From a virus, in IMG/VR virus record IMGVR_UViG_3300030419_001570, positions 1 through 49,690 of that record: DNA of 49,690 nucleotides; one strand, written 5' to 3'. Each line of letters opens with the position of its first letter. Position 1 is the first letter of the stretch. Position numbers and translations under genes: made by a program. Shown in pieces: positions 1 through 7,880 of the stretch. A model generated the notes under the pieces. The model had not been told where the DNA came from and made no database searches. It was given only the letters and a program-made list of their open reading frames with translations.

Positions 1-1
1 T

Positions 2-514
2 GAACAAGGTATAGATACTAGTGAATATATTCCATTTTGGGAATTTGCTTATTTCTATGGATATACAGATTCTTTTGAACAACAATTTACTCAATATGGA
101 TATGAATTTTATGATTATCTATGGTGGGATGCTGAAGGAAATCTTGTAGCGACTACTGATGAAGAGTTTTATACTTTAATATATGGTGATATAGTAGATG
201 ATTATAATGAAGAATATGCTCGTGATTTAGGGTACCAGAATGAGTTATCTCTATCTGTAGGAGTAGATTATTATAAATACTTAGACCACAGTTGGATTCA
301 TATGTGGAGTACTGTCTACCCTTATAATAAAGGAATGTCAGATTATTCATTTAATTATGAGGAAGCAGAAAATAGTATAGACTACGATATGGGAATAGTA
401 ATAGGATGGAAACTATCTCCTAAATTCGGAGTATTTGTTCAAGGTCGTTACTTATCTATGTACGATGTACAAAGTTATGAAGCAATGACAGGTATTAATT
501 GGTTAATATATTAA
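2..514 (+). CDS. 3' part of a probable outer-membrane beta-barrel-like protein (5' end outside window)
   Basis: The frame is open from base 2 to the stop at 512-514, with no start inside the window before the barrel-like part, so this is the C-terminal 170 residues of a longer protein. The last 80 residues alternate polar and aromatic residues (GVDYYKYL, GIVIGWKLSPKFGVFVQGRYL) with short turns and end in a hydrophobic aromatic residue, the pattern of outer-membrane beta-strands. The earlier part is very rich in Tyr, Glu and Asp. It lies just upstream of membrane and holin genes. If the genome is circular it could belong with the secreted protein cut by the other window end, but a direct end-to-end join does not keep the frame. 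The barrel call is inference from pattern, not recognised homology. Confidence 0.5.
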   Translation, partial: EQGIDTSEYIPFWEFAYFYGYTDSFEQQFTQYGYEFYDYLWWDAEGNLVATTDEEFYTLIYGDIVDDYNEEYARDLGYQNELSLSVGVDYYKYLDHSWIHMWSTVYPYNKGMSDYSFNYEEAENSIDYDMGIVIGWKLSPKFGVFVQGRYLSMYDVQSYEAMTGINWLIY

Positions 515-524
515 GGAGATGAAT

Positions 525-638
525 ATGTTATATTTTGGATTAGGAATATTAGCTGGACTTTCATTGCACTACCTTATATGTTCTTACGGAGCTTGTCTTC
601 GTAGTTGCGAGTGTAATCAATGGAAAGGCTTAAGATAA
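525..638 (+). CDS. Small Cys-containing single-pass membrane protein (37 aa)
   Basis: ATG at 525 follows a good AAGGAG site at 513-518. The 37-residue product starts with a hydrophobic stretch (LYFGLGILAGLSLHYLIC) able to span a membrane once, followed by a short tail with four Cys (C-x4-C-x3-C-x-C) and a basic end. Its stop overlaps the ATG of the holin gene (TAATG at 636-640), so the two are translationally coupled. Position beside the holin suggests a lysis accessory, such as a small spanin-like or holin-modulating peptide. No family was recognised, and the function is inferred only from context. Confidence 0.55.
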   Translation: MLYFGLGILAGLSLHYLICSYGACLRSCECNQWKGLR

Positions 639-1009
639 TGCCAAAGCTAAACGTAGTAACTAACATTATCGATAAAGTAGCTGGTCACGTAGACAAGTTT
701 ACTTTAGATAAACAAGAGAAAGCTGAGTTAATTGCAGAAATTAACAAAGCACAAATGGAAGTAAATAAAGTAGAAGCTGGACATACATCTATGTTTGTAG
801 CGGGCTGGCGCCCGTTTACGGGCTGGATTTGTGCTTCAGCAATGGCGTATCATTATATATTACAGCCTTTACTTACTTTTATTTTATACAGTTTTGGTAA
901 TGAGGTAGTATTACCAACATTTGATATGGGAACTTTAACAACAGTACTTCTTGGGATGCTTGGTCTTGGAGGAATGCGTAGTTTTGAAAAGGTAAAAAGA
1001 AGTGCCTAA
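638..1009 (+). CDS. Holin, 3TM type
   Basis: 123 residues starting MPKLNVVTNIID. The N-terminal third is a charged helix. It is followed by the GWRPFTGW motif characteristic of 3TM phage holins (Phage_holin_3 type), then hydrophobic segments around residues 55-85 and 95-112. Holins of this class form lesions in the inner membrane that release the lytic enzyme at the end of infection. The chosen start at 638 overlaps the upstream stop as TAATG. An in-frame ATG at 620 lies inside the upstream gene without a better ribosome site. The next gene starts 8 bases before this one ends. The muralytic partner is probably the transglycosylase-like gene at 3875. Confidence 0.8.
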   Translation: MPKLNVVTNIIDKVAGHVDKFTLDKQEKAELIAEINKAQMEVNKVEAGHTSMFVAGWRPFTGWICASAMAYHYILQPLLTFILYSFGNEVVLPTFDMGTLTTVLLGMLGLGGMRSFEKVKRSA

Positions 1010-3377
1010 AACAGCAGTATCATTAACTAAATTTGACAAAGGTCTTAATGATAAATTTTCATCTAAAGATTTAGAAGCTGGATTTTTATCTGAAGCTGTT
1101 AATATTGATGTAAGTGAAAAAGGAAAACTTTCTTCTTTAGGTTCTTTTGTTAATTTAGGCACAAGTAAGACTGTAGCCTCTGTTACAGACTTTGAGCCTG
1201 GATATGGATTATTTAGTTTTAGAACAGATGTAGGTCCAGAGTCTGGAGACAGCGCTGGAGAATATCTTGTTTACACAGATGGAAGTGGAGCTGTAAAAAT
1301 AAGCAATAACAATGCTTTAGCTGCTTTTAATTCTTCTGATTTAGGTTCTAATAATACTAACAATTATCCTGTATATTATTATGCAGACGGTGGACTTAGA
1401 ATTGCAGATGCTAATTTTTCAAATACGGGAAATAAACAAATTGGAGTAATTAGAATAGAAAGAACTGGTTCTCCTTATGATGACGTAGCAGATGCTATGT
1501 ATGATTATACTGGAGGATTTTCAATTCCAGCAGACGCAGAAATAGATGCTTTATCAACTACTGTTGTAGACCCTGATTCTGAAGAAGCTGGTACTTTACC
1601 TACTGCTGACATAAAAGTTGAAATGCAAGCAGCTGGTTCAGACGGATTATTTCCAGCAAGTGATTATAGTATTGGATTAACTTATGTTTATTACGGAGGA
1701 CAAGAATCTTTAATTTCTGACGTTTTAGGTATTCAAACTATAACAGATGCTCAAGCAATTCAATTAAGTGTTTCTATAGGAGATATAGGGCATGATACTA
1801 ACGGAAAATTTAGACAAGGAATGCGTCTTTATTTAAGAGATGTTAATAATCCAGACGCTGACTATACATTATTGCTTGACATTGATTTTGAACAAGGTTC
1901 TAGAATATCTTTATCTGACCCTTTTGATGCTTTAGTAGAAGAAGCTACTGATTCTGGGACAAATGTAAACGAAGGAGCAGAATTTAGCAATAGCGATACA
2001 ACACTAACTGTTCAAGACGGTAGTCAATTTGCAGTTAATAACGTAATTAAAATAGACAATGAAAAAATGCTAGTTACAGCTATATCTAGTAACAATTTAA
2101 CAGTAACAAGGGGCTATGCTGGAACTACTGCAGCGACTCACGATGATGGTGCTGATGTTTACAAAATACATTTAGTTACAAATGATTCAAGACAAACTAA
2201 TGCAACTAGCTCTAATGCTATTGCATATGAAATTAAACAACCTAATTTAGACACTTATAGTTTAATTAACGGATATGACCCTCAAGAAAAAGAAATTAGT
2301 TTTAACGGAGACGCTTCTTATGGATACAAAACAGCTGTAGTAGCAAATCAAAGAACATTTGTAGGAAATGTCTTATATAAAGATTCTGAAGGAAAAACAA
2401 AAGCTATGGGAGATAGAATACAATATACTCCTATTAGAAAGTATGATATATTTCCTCAATCTTATTATTTAGACATAGGAACAAATGATGGAGATGAAAT
2501 AGTTAAAATAATAGAAAACTATGATGAGCTTCTTGTTTTTAAAAAGAAAACATTGTATGTTATAAATATAGAAAGCGGGTCAGATTCTGGTTGGTTTGTA
2601 TCTGGTATATTTAACGACAGAGGAGTTTCAAACCCTGGAGCTGTTTGTAAGTGTGATGATGGTATATATTTTGCAAACAAATTTGGATTATTTAGCTACG
2701 GAGTTAGAAGAGCAGGAACTTCTGCTGCTGATATATCTCTTAGAGTTCCAAGAGTCTCTGAAAATATTAAAGATAGTAATTGGGCTTCAGATATGGGAGA
2801 TGACGCTTTAACTACTTTAGTAGGATATGTTCCTAATAAAAATCAAATTATTGTTGTAGGTGAATCAGATTCTGCAAGTTCTGTAGGATATTTATATGAT
2901 GTAGGAACAAACTCTTTAGTATCTGTAAATACATCTAGTGTATTATTTAACCAAAATTTAAGTAATTTTGTTATGTTTAATCAAGAATTAGTTACTATGA
3001 GTAAAAATAGTAGTGCAGGTTTAGCGAAAAGATATTTAGATACTGCAGTTGCTAATACAATAAATTTAAAAACAAAGCAGTTTGATTTTGATTTACCTTC
3101 TGTTGACAAAAGATTTTATTCTGTTTTTATAACATATTCTCAAGGAGGAAGTGTTGTGTTAAAAGGAGGAATAGACGGAGCTTCTATGACTGATATATTT
3201 ACAGGTTCTGGAAATGAAAACTTATTAGACAGCAGTAGTTATGTTACTGAAGAGTTTATTATAGATTCAAGCAATAGAGCTGGAAAATCTCTTCAATTAG
3301 AACTATCTGGAGCTTGTCACGCAGACTTTGAAGTTCACGATATAACTGTTATAGCAAGAGCGAAAGGACAAAGATAA
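1002..3377 (+). CDS. Large tail structural protein, tail-nozzle/tubular-B-like candidate (791 aa)
   Basis: Starts with GTG at 1002 (V/MPKTAVSLTKFDKG) inside the end of the holin gene, with AAAGG upstream. The protein is rich in Thr, Ser, Asp and Gly and mostly beta in character. Blade-like segments such as YDELLVFKKKTLYVINI and GIYFANKFGLFSYG recall the propeller domain of T7 gp12-type nozzle or P22 gp10-type proteins. A beta domain around residues 322-388 (DTTLTVQDGSQFAV to LTVTRGYAGTTAATH) is shared with the neck-region protein at 41184. The location, between lysis and internal-protein genes, fits a tail tube or plug component. The structural role is well supported; the specific nozzle assignment is inference. 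Confidence 0.6.
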   Translation: MPKTAVSLTKFDKGLNDKFSSKDLEAGFLSEAVNIDVSEKGKLSSLGSFVNLGTSKTVASVTDFEPGYGLFSFRTDVGPESGDSAGEYLVYTDGSGAVKISNNNALAAFNSSDLGSNNTNNYPVYYYADGGLRIADANFSNTGNKQIGVIRIERTGSPYDDVADAMYDYTGGFSIPADAEIDALSTTVVDPDSEEAGTLPTADIKVEMQAAGSDGLFPASDYSIGLTYVYYGGQESLISDVLGIQTITDAQAIQLSVSIGDIGHDTNGKFRQGMRLYLRDVNNPDADYTLLLDIDFEQGSRISLSDPFDALVEEATDSGTNVNEGAEFSNSDTTLTVQDGSQFAVNNVIKIDNEKMLVTAISSNNLTVTRGYAGTTAATHDDGADVYKIHLVTNDSRQTNATSSNAIAYEIKQPNLDTYSLINGYDPQEKEISFNGDASYGYKTAVVANQRTFVGNVLYKDSEGKTKAMGDRIQYTPIRKYDIFPQSYYLDIGTNDGDEIVKIIENYDELLVFKKKTLYVINIESGSDSGWFVSGIFNDRGVSNPGAVCKCDDGIYFANKFGLFSYGVRRAGTSAADISLRVPRVSENIKDSNWASDMGDDALTTLVGYVPNKNQIIVVGESDSASSVGYLYDVGTNSLVSVNTSSVLFNQNLSNFVMFNQELVTMSKNSSAGLAKRYLDTAVANTINLKTKQFDFDLPSVDKRFYSVFITYSQGGSVVLKGGIDGASMTDIFTGSGNENLLDSSSYVTEEFIIDSSNRAGKSLQLELSGACHADFEVHDITVIARAKGQR

Positions 3378-3772
3378 TGTCATTGACAAAAGGAAGAACT
3401 TTATCTGGAACAAATAAACAAGTAGTTAGAAGAGGAGTATCTAATGCTTCAATGAAAAATGGAGAAGAGGTTGTTCAGATGCATAGAGGAAGACTTAAAG
3501 TTATTAGAAAAGAATTTGGAAAATTATTTGAATTAGAATTTGTGCCTATTAAAGGACCAGCAGAACAAAAAGAATTAAAAACATTTGCAAAACATTCTGA
3601 TGTAAAAACACCACAGAAAGATGCAATTAAAATTATTAAAGAAGGTGTTAGAGTAGCTAAAGGTAAAAAAACTTATTTTAGAATAGCAGAGGAAGCTGAT
3701 TCTGCTCTTGAATCTGGAGAAACTCAATTAATAACATCTGGAGCTAATGCAGGAAAGATGTTGATACCGTAA
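3377..3772 (+). CDS. Conserved-looking basic hypothetical protein in the tail module (131 aa)
   Basis: ATG at 3377 overlaps the previous stop (TAATG). The product is Lys/Arg-rich, begins SLTKGRTLSGTNKQVVRRG, and has no membrane segment. A central part (MHRGRLKVIRKEFGKLFELEFVPIKGP) looks beta-rich; the C-terminal half has short helices ending in a Gly-rich tail. No domain was recognised. Tight coupling to the large tail protein argues for a small virion or assembly protein. Confidence 0.6.
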   Translation: MSLTKGRTLSGTNKQVVRRGVSNASMKNGEEVVQMHRGRLKVIRKEFGKLFELEFVPIKGPAEQKELKTFAKHSDVKTPQKDAIKIIKEGVRVAKGKKTYFRIAEEADSALESGETQLITSGANAGKMLIP

Positions 3773-3888
3773 TGAATTTACTTGACATAGACGACAAAAC
3801 TTTAGTATTTTATGGTGGTGAAGTACATACAAATCATATTTGTAATATTTTTACTTTTAATCAGAGGAGAAACGATGAGCGTAAATAA
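3772..3888 (+). CDS. Possible 38-aa peptide overlapping the next gene
   Basis: An ATG at 3772 overlaps the preceding stop in the same TAATG arrangement used by genuine neighbours. It encodes MNLLDIDDKTLVFYGGEVHT and 18 more residues, ending 14 bases inside the following gene. It fills the otherwise empty 100-base gap, but the same bases contain a strong promoter-like sequence, so the ORF could be fortuitous. No homology was recognised. Confidence 0.4.
   Translation: MNLLDIDDKTLVFYGGEVHTNHICNIFTFNQRRNDERK
3782..3811 (+). promoter_or_regulatory. Promoter-like element, TTGACA-N18-TATTTT
   Basis: TTGACA at 3782-3787, an 18-base spacer, then TATTTT at 3806-3811. The hexamers are identical to those of the element in front of the portal gene (32312-32341), and 12 of 18 spacer positions match, including AGACG. 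It would start transcription near 3818, ahead of the transglycosylase-like gene, and argues for that gene's start at 3875. Confidence 0.55.
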
Positions 3889-4363
3889 CAATCAAATGAA
3901 GGCTTTAATTAAAGATGTTTGCGTTCAGCTAGGAGAAAAGTATGCGAAAAAAGAGGCTCTGGATATTGTCTACGCAACTGGACTTGTGGAAAGTAAGTAC
4001 GAATACATTGAACAGATTGGACCAGGTCCAGCAAAAAGCTTTTGGCAAGTTGAGCCAGAAACAGCTGTTGACAACTGCAAAAATTTTATATCAGCTCGTC
4101 CTGAACTTATGCAAAAGTCTGCAGATATTCTTGGTATTGACCCTTATCACTTTATTGACCCTCAGCCTGATAATTGGGACTGGATTCTTCGCACTAATAT
4201 TGCTGCTGGTATCTTGCATTGTAGAATTAAGTACTGGCGCGTACCAGAGCCTATTGAAGATAGCAAAGAAGGTTTAGCAAAATATTGGAAAAAACACTAC
4301 AACACAGAAGAAGGTGCTGGTAGTGTTGAACATTTTTTACATTTAACAGAAGGAAAATTATAA
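3875..4363 (+). CDS. Lytic transglycosylase-like protein (virion-associated or endolysin)
   Basis: 162 residues from ATG 3875, chosen because AGAGGAG lies at the right distance. An in-frame ATG at 3812 would add a hydrophobic leader but has no ribosome site and abuts a promoter-like -10. The core (ATGLVESKYEYIEQIGPGPA, then SFWQVEPETA) has the Glu of a lysozyme/SLT-like fold followed by the G-P-A...F-Q-x-E-P pattern common in marine phage muralytic proteins. The enzyme would cleave peptidoglycan glycan strands, either during DNA entry or at lysis. No other endolysin was recognised in the window, so it may serve lysis with the holin at 638. Catalytic assignment rests on motif resemblance. Confidence 0.6.
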   Translation: MSVNNNQMKALIKDVCVQLGEKYAKKEALDIVYATGLVESKYEYIEQIGPGPAKSFWQVEPETAVDNCKNFISARPELMQKSADILGIDPYHFIDPQPDNWDWILRTNIAAGILHCRIKYWRVPEPIEDSKEGLAKYWKKHYNTEEGAGSVEHFLHLTEGKL

Positions 4364-4971
4364 TGTCAAATTTTTATAGCATGATAAGTAGGCTAGAAAA
4401 CCAAGGTAGATTAGGATATGCTTTAGACAAAGCTATGCTAGGGATGGATATAGAGGAAGAAAAGCAAGAAATAGAAGAAGCTAGAAGCTTGTACGAGCTT
4501 GATGTTGACAGAGCTGAAAGGCTAATGGAAGAAAAATCTAGAGCTAGAAGCGGATGGGGATTAGCTGGTACTATAATTGGAGGAGCCGCATCATTAATTA
4601 ATCCAGCATTAGGTCCAGTTGCATCAGGATTGATAGGAGGAGTTGCTTCTGCATTGGGAAGAGAGTCAGTAACACCTTATACAACTCAAATTCAAAACAG
4701 ATTGCCTGGAGGTAAATTTCATATGCAGGCAAGAACAGATTACAATAGAGATATAATGTCTACTAATGAATTTATTATGGATGCAGCAGAAGGTCAAACT
4801 CTATTAAATTTAACAAGCGCTTTTCAAGATGCATTAAATGTAGGAAGATTTTCAATGGCTTATGGAGATGACAATTTATTATCTGGACGTCCTAATACAT
4901 TGGAAGATTCTGAAGATGTAGCATTGTTAGACGAGCTAGATTATTCAAGTATAGGAGTTAGTAGAGTATAA
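4363..4971 (+). CDS. Virion protein with Gly/Ala-rich hydrophobic hairpin (202 aa)
   Basis: ATG overlaps the preceding stop. The N-terminal 60 residues are a charged helix rich in Glu, Arg and Lys. Residues about 65-97 form a Gly/Ala/Ile-rich hydrophobic stretch (LAGTIIGGAASLINPALGP and onward) that could insert into a membrane. The rest is polar. Such amphipathic-plus-hydrophobic layouts are typical of small internal or ejection proteins delivered with the DNA. Its place at the head of a run of large virion proteins fits. No named family was recognised. Confidence 0.55.
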   Translation: MSNFYSMISRLENQGRLGYALDKAMLGMDIEEEKQEIEEARSLYELDVDRAERLMEEKSRARSGWGLAGTIIGGAASLINPALGPVASGLIGGVASALGRESVTPYTTQIQNRLPGGKFHMQARTDYNRDIMSTNEFIMDAAEGQTLLNLTSAFQDALNVGRFSMAYGDDNLLSGRPNTLEDSEDVALLDELDYSSIGVSRV

Positions 4972-5996
4972 TGGGAATGTATGACGACATATTAAAACAA
5001 ATGCAAGGCAGTTTTATGCAAAATAATCCAAAAATGTTTGGAAAGCCAGCAGGGTTTAGTGACCCTAGATTTAATTTTAATAATCAAAATTTTTCTATGA
5101 ATAGAGGAGACCCTGATGTTAAACCTGGTGGCGGAGGCTCTGGTGAAACAGGTGGCGGAGGTCAAGGAGATGGAAGTCCTGGTGGCGGTGGAAGTGGAAA
5201 TGGAGATAATAACCAAAACACTAATAACAATCTTTTAGGTTCTACTAATTATGGAGGAAGTTTTACTTCTACATTTAGTACAATGTCAGATACTCTATCA
5301 GGAGCAGGTCTGGAAGGCTTTTTATTTAGAGACCCTGGTTCACATTGGGGATTTGGTGCTGGTAGTGGTTATGAAGATTATTTTCAAACGTTTGATACTG
5401 CTGCATATCAAGCAAGTATGGAAGCATTAAAAGAATTAGAAGCAAGAAGATTTACTAATATTGGTCAACAATATGAATATGGAACAGAAGGTTTACAAGC
5501 TGGATTGGAAGAAGCATTGCTTGATTTAGAAGGTAAAGAGTCTATATCAGGTCTTTATTCTGGAAGAGGTGCAGAAAGAAGACGTATGGCAAGAGAAATT
5601 GGAGGACTTAAAATGGATGAACTTGGAAGAAAAACCCAAGCTCAATATTCAGATGTACAAAGAGAAATTGGACAGCATATAGGTACATTAGAAGGAACTC
5701 TAGTTGATTACCTAACAAGACAATCTAATATTGCTCTTTCGTTAGAACAAGCAGATGCAGATAAAATGGAAGCAGGAGGAGAAGCTTCGTCAACTTGGGC
5801 AAATCAACCTAGAGGTAACTCTATGACAGCTGAACAGCTTTCTGGATATAATATATTTGGAGACTTAACAAATGGTCAAGCTGCTTGGTCAGAATTTGTT
5901 GCAACTGCTCATACAAATTTAAATGAAAGTCAATTAAATGAATTAGCTCAATCAATTTATGATAGCTATCAAAGACAAGAAGAGGAGACAGTATAA
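4971..5996 (+). CDS. Internal/tail virion protein with Gly-rich linker (341 aa)
   Basis: ATG overlaps the previous stop. Residues about 44-82 are an almost pure Gly/Ser/Asn linker (PDVKPGGGGSGETGGGGQGD and onward), followed by Ser/Thr-rich and then helical segments. The C-terminal half (FTNIGQQYEYGTEGLQAGLE, EIGGLKMDELGRKTQAQYSD) is alpha-helical with coiled-coil character. It is coupled to the 626-residue gene by a TAATG overlap. A structural role in the ejectosome or tail is inferred; no homolog was identified. Confidence 0.55.
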   Translation: MGMYDDILKQMQGSFMQNNPKMFGKPAGFSDPRFNFNNQNFSMNRGDPDVKPGGGGSGETGGGGQGDGSPGGGGSGNGDNNQNTNNNLLGSTNYGGSFTSTFSTMSDTLSGAGLEGFLFRDPGSHWGFGAGSGYEDYFQTFDTAAYQASMEALKELEARRFTNIGQQYEYGTEGLQAGLEEALLDLEGKESISGLYSGRGAERRRMAREIGGLKMDELGRKTQAQYSDVQREIGQHIGTLEGTLVDYLTRQSNIALSLEQADADKMEAGGEASSTWANQPRGNSMTAEQLSGYNIFGDLTNGQAAWSEFVATAHTNLNESQLNELAQSIYDSYQRQEEETV

Positions 5997-7876
5997 TGGC
6001 TAGACGTCCTATATATCCAAGAACTCCGCAACAAAATGCGATAGATAAGCTTTTAAATCAAACTATACCTCAATTAATATCAGCTAAAGAAGCTAAAAAT
6101 GAAAGAGATGAACAGAGAGCTGAAAGTTTAAGAAGGTACGAAGAAGGAAGAAAAGAGAGATTTGCCGACCAACAAGAACGAAGAATGTTGTATGTTGACA
6201 ATGAAATGAATGAAATTGAAACACTTTTAGCTGACGGAGATTTAGCTGGCTATGATGCCAGAGTTGAAAGGCTTGGAGAATATACAGATAAATATGGTAT
6301 TACTGTTAATTTTAATACTCATGATTTTATAGAAAAAGGGAAACAGTCTGCAGACGACCACAAAAAATTTGGTGATATTAGAAAAAACTTTTACCTTGCA
6401 ACAAACCCTACAGAAGTAGTTGGTTATTTAGATGCCCTTGAAACCCTTGCTTCAACTTCTCCGTATATTACAGAAAGAGAAATTGCTTGGGCTTTTGAAG
6501 ATATCCAAAAACACCCTGATAGAGAACAATACAAAGGTTTATCTGGTGTTAAATTAGACCCTAAAAAATGGTCTGCTGATGCAAGAGTTAGAGCTTCATA
6601 TCATAGTAATACAGCAACAGGAGAAACTAGTGGAGGACTTTGGACTCAAGCTCATGTAGCTCAAGAATTACAAGCAATGGACGCAGAATACTTTGCAAAC
6701 CTTAAGCAGTCAGGTATGGCAATGGACAATTTAATGACTGCTGAAAGTTATTATACATCTTTAGGAATGGACGGAATGATTACAGGAGGACCATTTGAAG
6801 GAATGACTGTTAAACAAGCTATTAACAAAAGGCTTGAGGGTAAAAACAGTTCTACAATTCAAAATATGCAACAACAATATTGGAGTCATTTTCAAGAATC
6901 TTTTAATGGAAATTTTCGTAATTATGCTTTTGATGATAAAGATAATTTAAAAATTACTGAAGCAGAAAGAAATCTTATAGATACCACTACAAAGCATTGG
7001 GCATATGTTGAGCTTTATGGTCCAGCTAGAGCAAATGAAATTAAAAGATTTAGAAATCCAACTCCTTTAGAACAATTAAAAGCAGAAGAATTGAGAAGAG
7101 ATAGATTAGGATTTCCTCAAGAGTATGTTGATTTTGCTCAAGAAGAATTTGATAAATCTAAAACTAAGAAAGAAATTTCTGAAGAAGATAAGAAAAAGGT
7201 AGAAATACAAAAGCTTAGTTTTGACGAATTAGAAGATAGAGAGGACGAACTTATTAGAAAGGGAATAAACCAAGGTATTGACCCGTCAGAAGAAAAAGAA
7301 TTAAAAGAAGTTCAAAGTAAAAAAGCTGAAAAAAAGCAGTTGGAAGTTAAATCTATTGAAGAGGTGGAAAATGAAACCCAAGAAGAAATAGATACTATAC
7401 AGGCTAATTACGACCGATATCAGGATATTCTTAGAAAATCAAGAAAAGGTCAAATAGTTACAAATGATGAGAGGGATTTTGTAGAAAACTACCCAGAAAC
7501 AATGAGAGAATTCGGTATAACCTGGAAAGGAGGAGCGTATCATCATAGAAAAGCAGTGGGTAAACGTCTTAGAGACCTAAGAAAGCAAAAAGATGAATGG
7601 AATCTTAGCGAGACAGGAGATGTTGCTCGAAGAAAAAGATTAGATAAGATAGAGAGAGATATAGCTAATATGAGACTTTACAAGAAACAAAAAGATGGTA
7701 GTTATAAAAAGGAACAATGGGGTTTAGGAAAATACATTATACAAGGTTTAAGTGGTGTGGACCATCTTTATGATGACGTTATAAGTGAAAAAGAATATAA
7801 AGAGAGAATGAAATCCTTACAGAAATCAGCAAATAAGTTGAGAAAAGAATTTAAAAAAGAATCTAAAGAGGCTTAA
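5996..7876 (+). CDS. Highly charged, helical virion protein (626 aa), probable internal protein
   Basis: ATG overlaps the previous stop. The sequence is dominated by Lys, Glu, Arg and Gln with long predicted helices. Residues about 30-75 and 375-500 (for example EEDKKKVEIQKLSFDELEDR, KEVQSKKAEKKQLEVKSIEE) look like coiled coils. No signal peptide, membrane span or enzymatic motif was seen. In phages with a large membrane-active protein encoded just downstream, such soluble helical partners are often internal core or ejection proteins, and the order here fits that scheme. Confidence 0.55.
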   Translation: MARRPIYPRTPQQNAIDKLLNQTIPQLISAKEAKNERDEQRAESLRRYEEGRKERFADQQERRMLYVDNEMNEIETLLADGDLAGYDARVERLGEYTDKYGITVNFNTHDFIEKGKQSADDHKKFGDIRKNFYLATNPTEVVGYLDALETLASTSPYITEREIAWAFEDIQKHPDREQYKGLSGVKLDPKKWSADARVRASYHSNTATGETSGGLWTQAHVAQELQAMDAEYFANLKQSGMAMDNLMTAESYYTSLGMDGMITGGPFEGMTVKQAINKRLEGKNSSTIQNMQQQYWSHFQESFNGNFRNYAFDDKDNLKITEAERNLIDTTTKHWAYVELYGPARANEIKRFRNPTPLEQLKAEELRRDRLGFPQEYVDFAQEEFDKSKTKKEISEEDKKKVEIQKLSFDELEDREDELIRKGINQGIDPSEEKELKEVQSKKAEKKQLEVKSIEEVENETQEEIDTIQANYDRYQDILRKSRKGQIVTNDERDFVENYPETMREFGITWKGGAYHHRKAVGKRLRDLRKQKDEWNLSETGDVARRKRLDKIERDIANMRLYKKQKDGSYKKEQWGLGKYIIQGLSGVDHLYDDVISEKEYKERMKSLQKSANKLRKEFKKESKEA

Positions 7877-7880
7877 ATAA

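Noticed and set aside
3812-3874. Hydrophobic N-terminal extension of the transglycosylase that looks like a signal peptide
   Set aside because: The ATG at 3812 abuts a -10 box and lacks a ribosome site, whereas ATG 3875 has an excellent one; the hydrophobic stretch is probably fortuitous.
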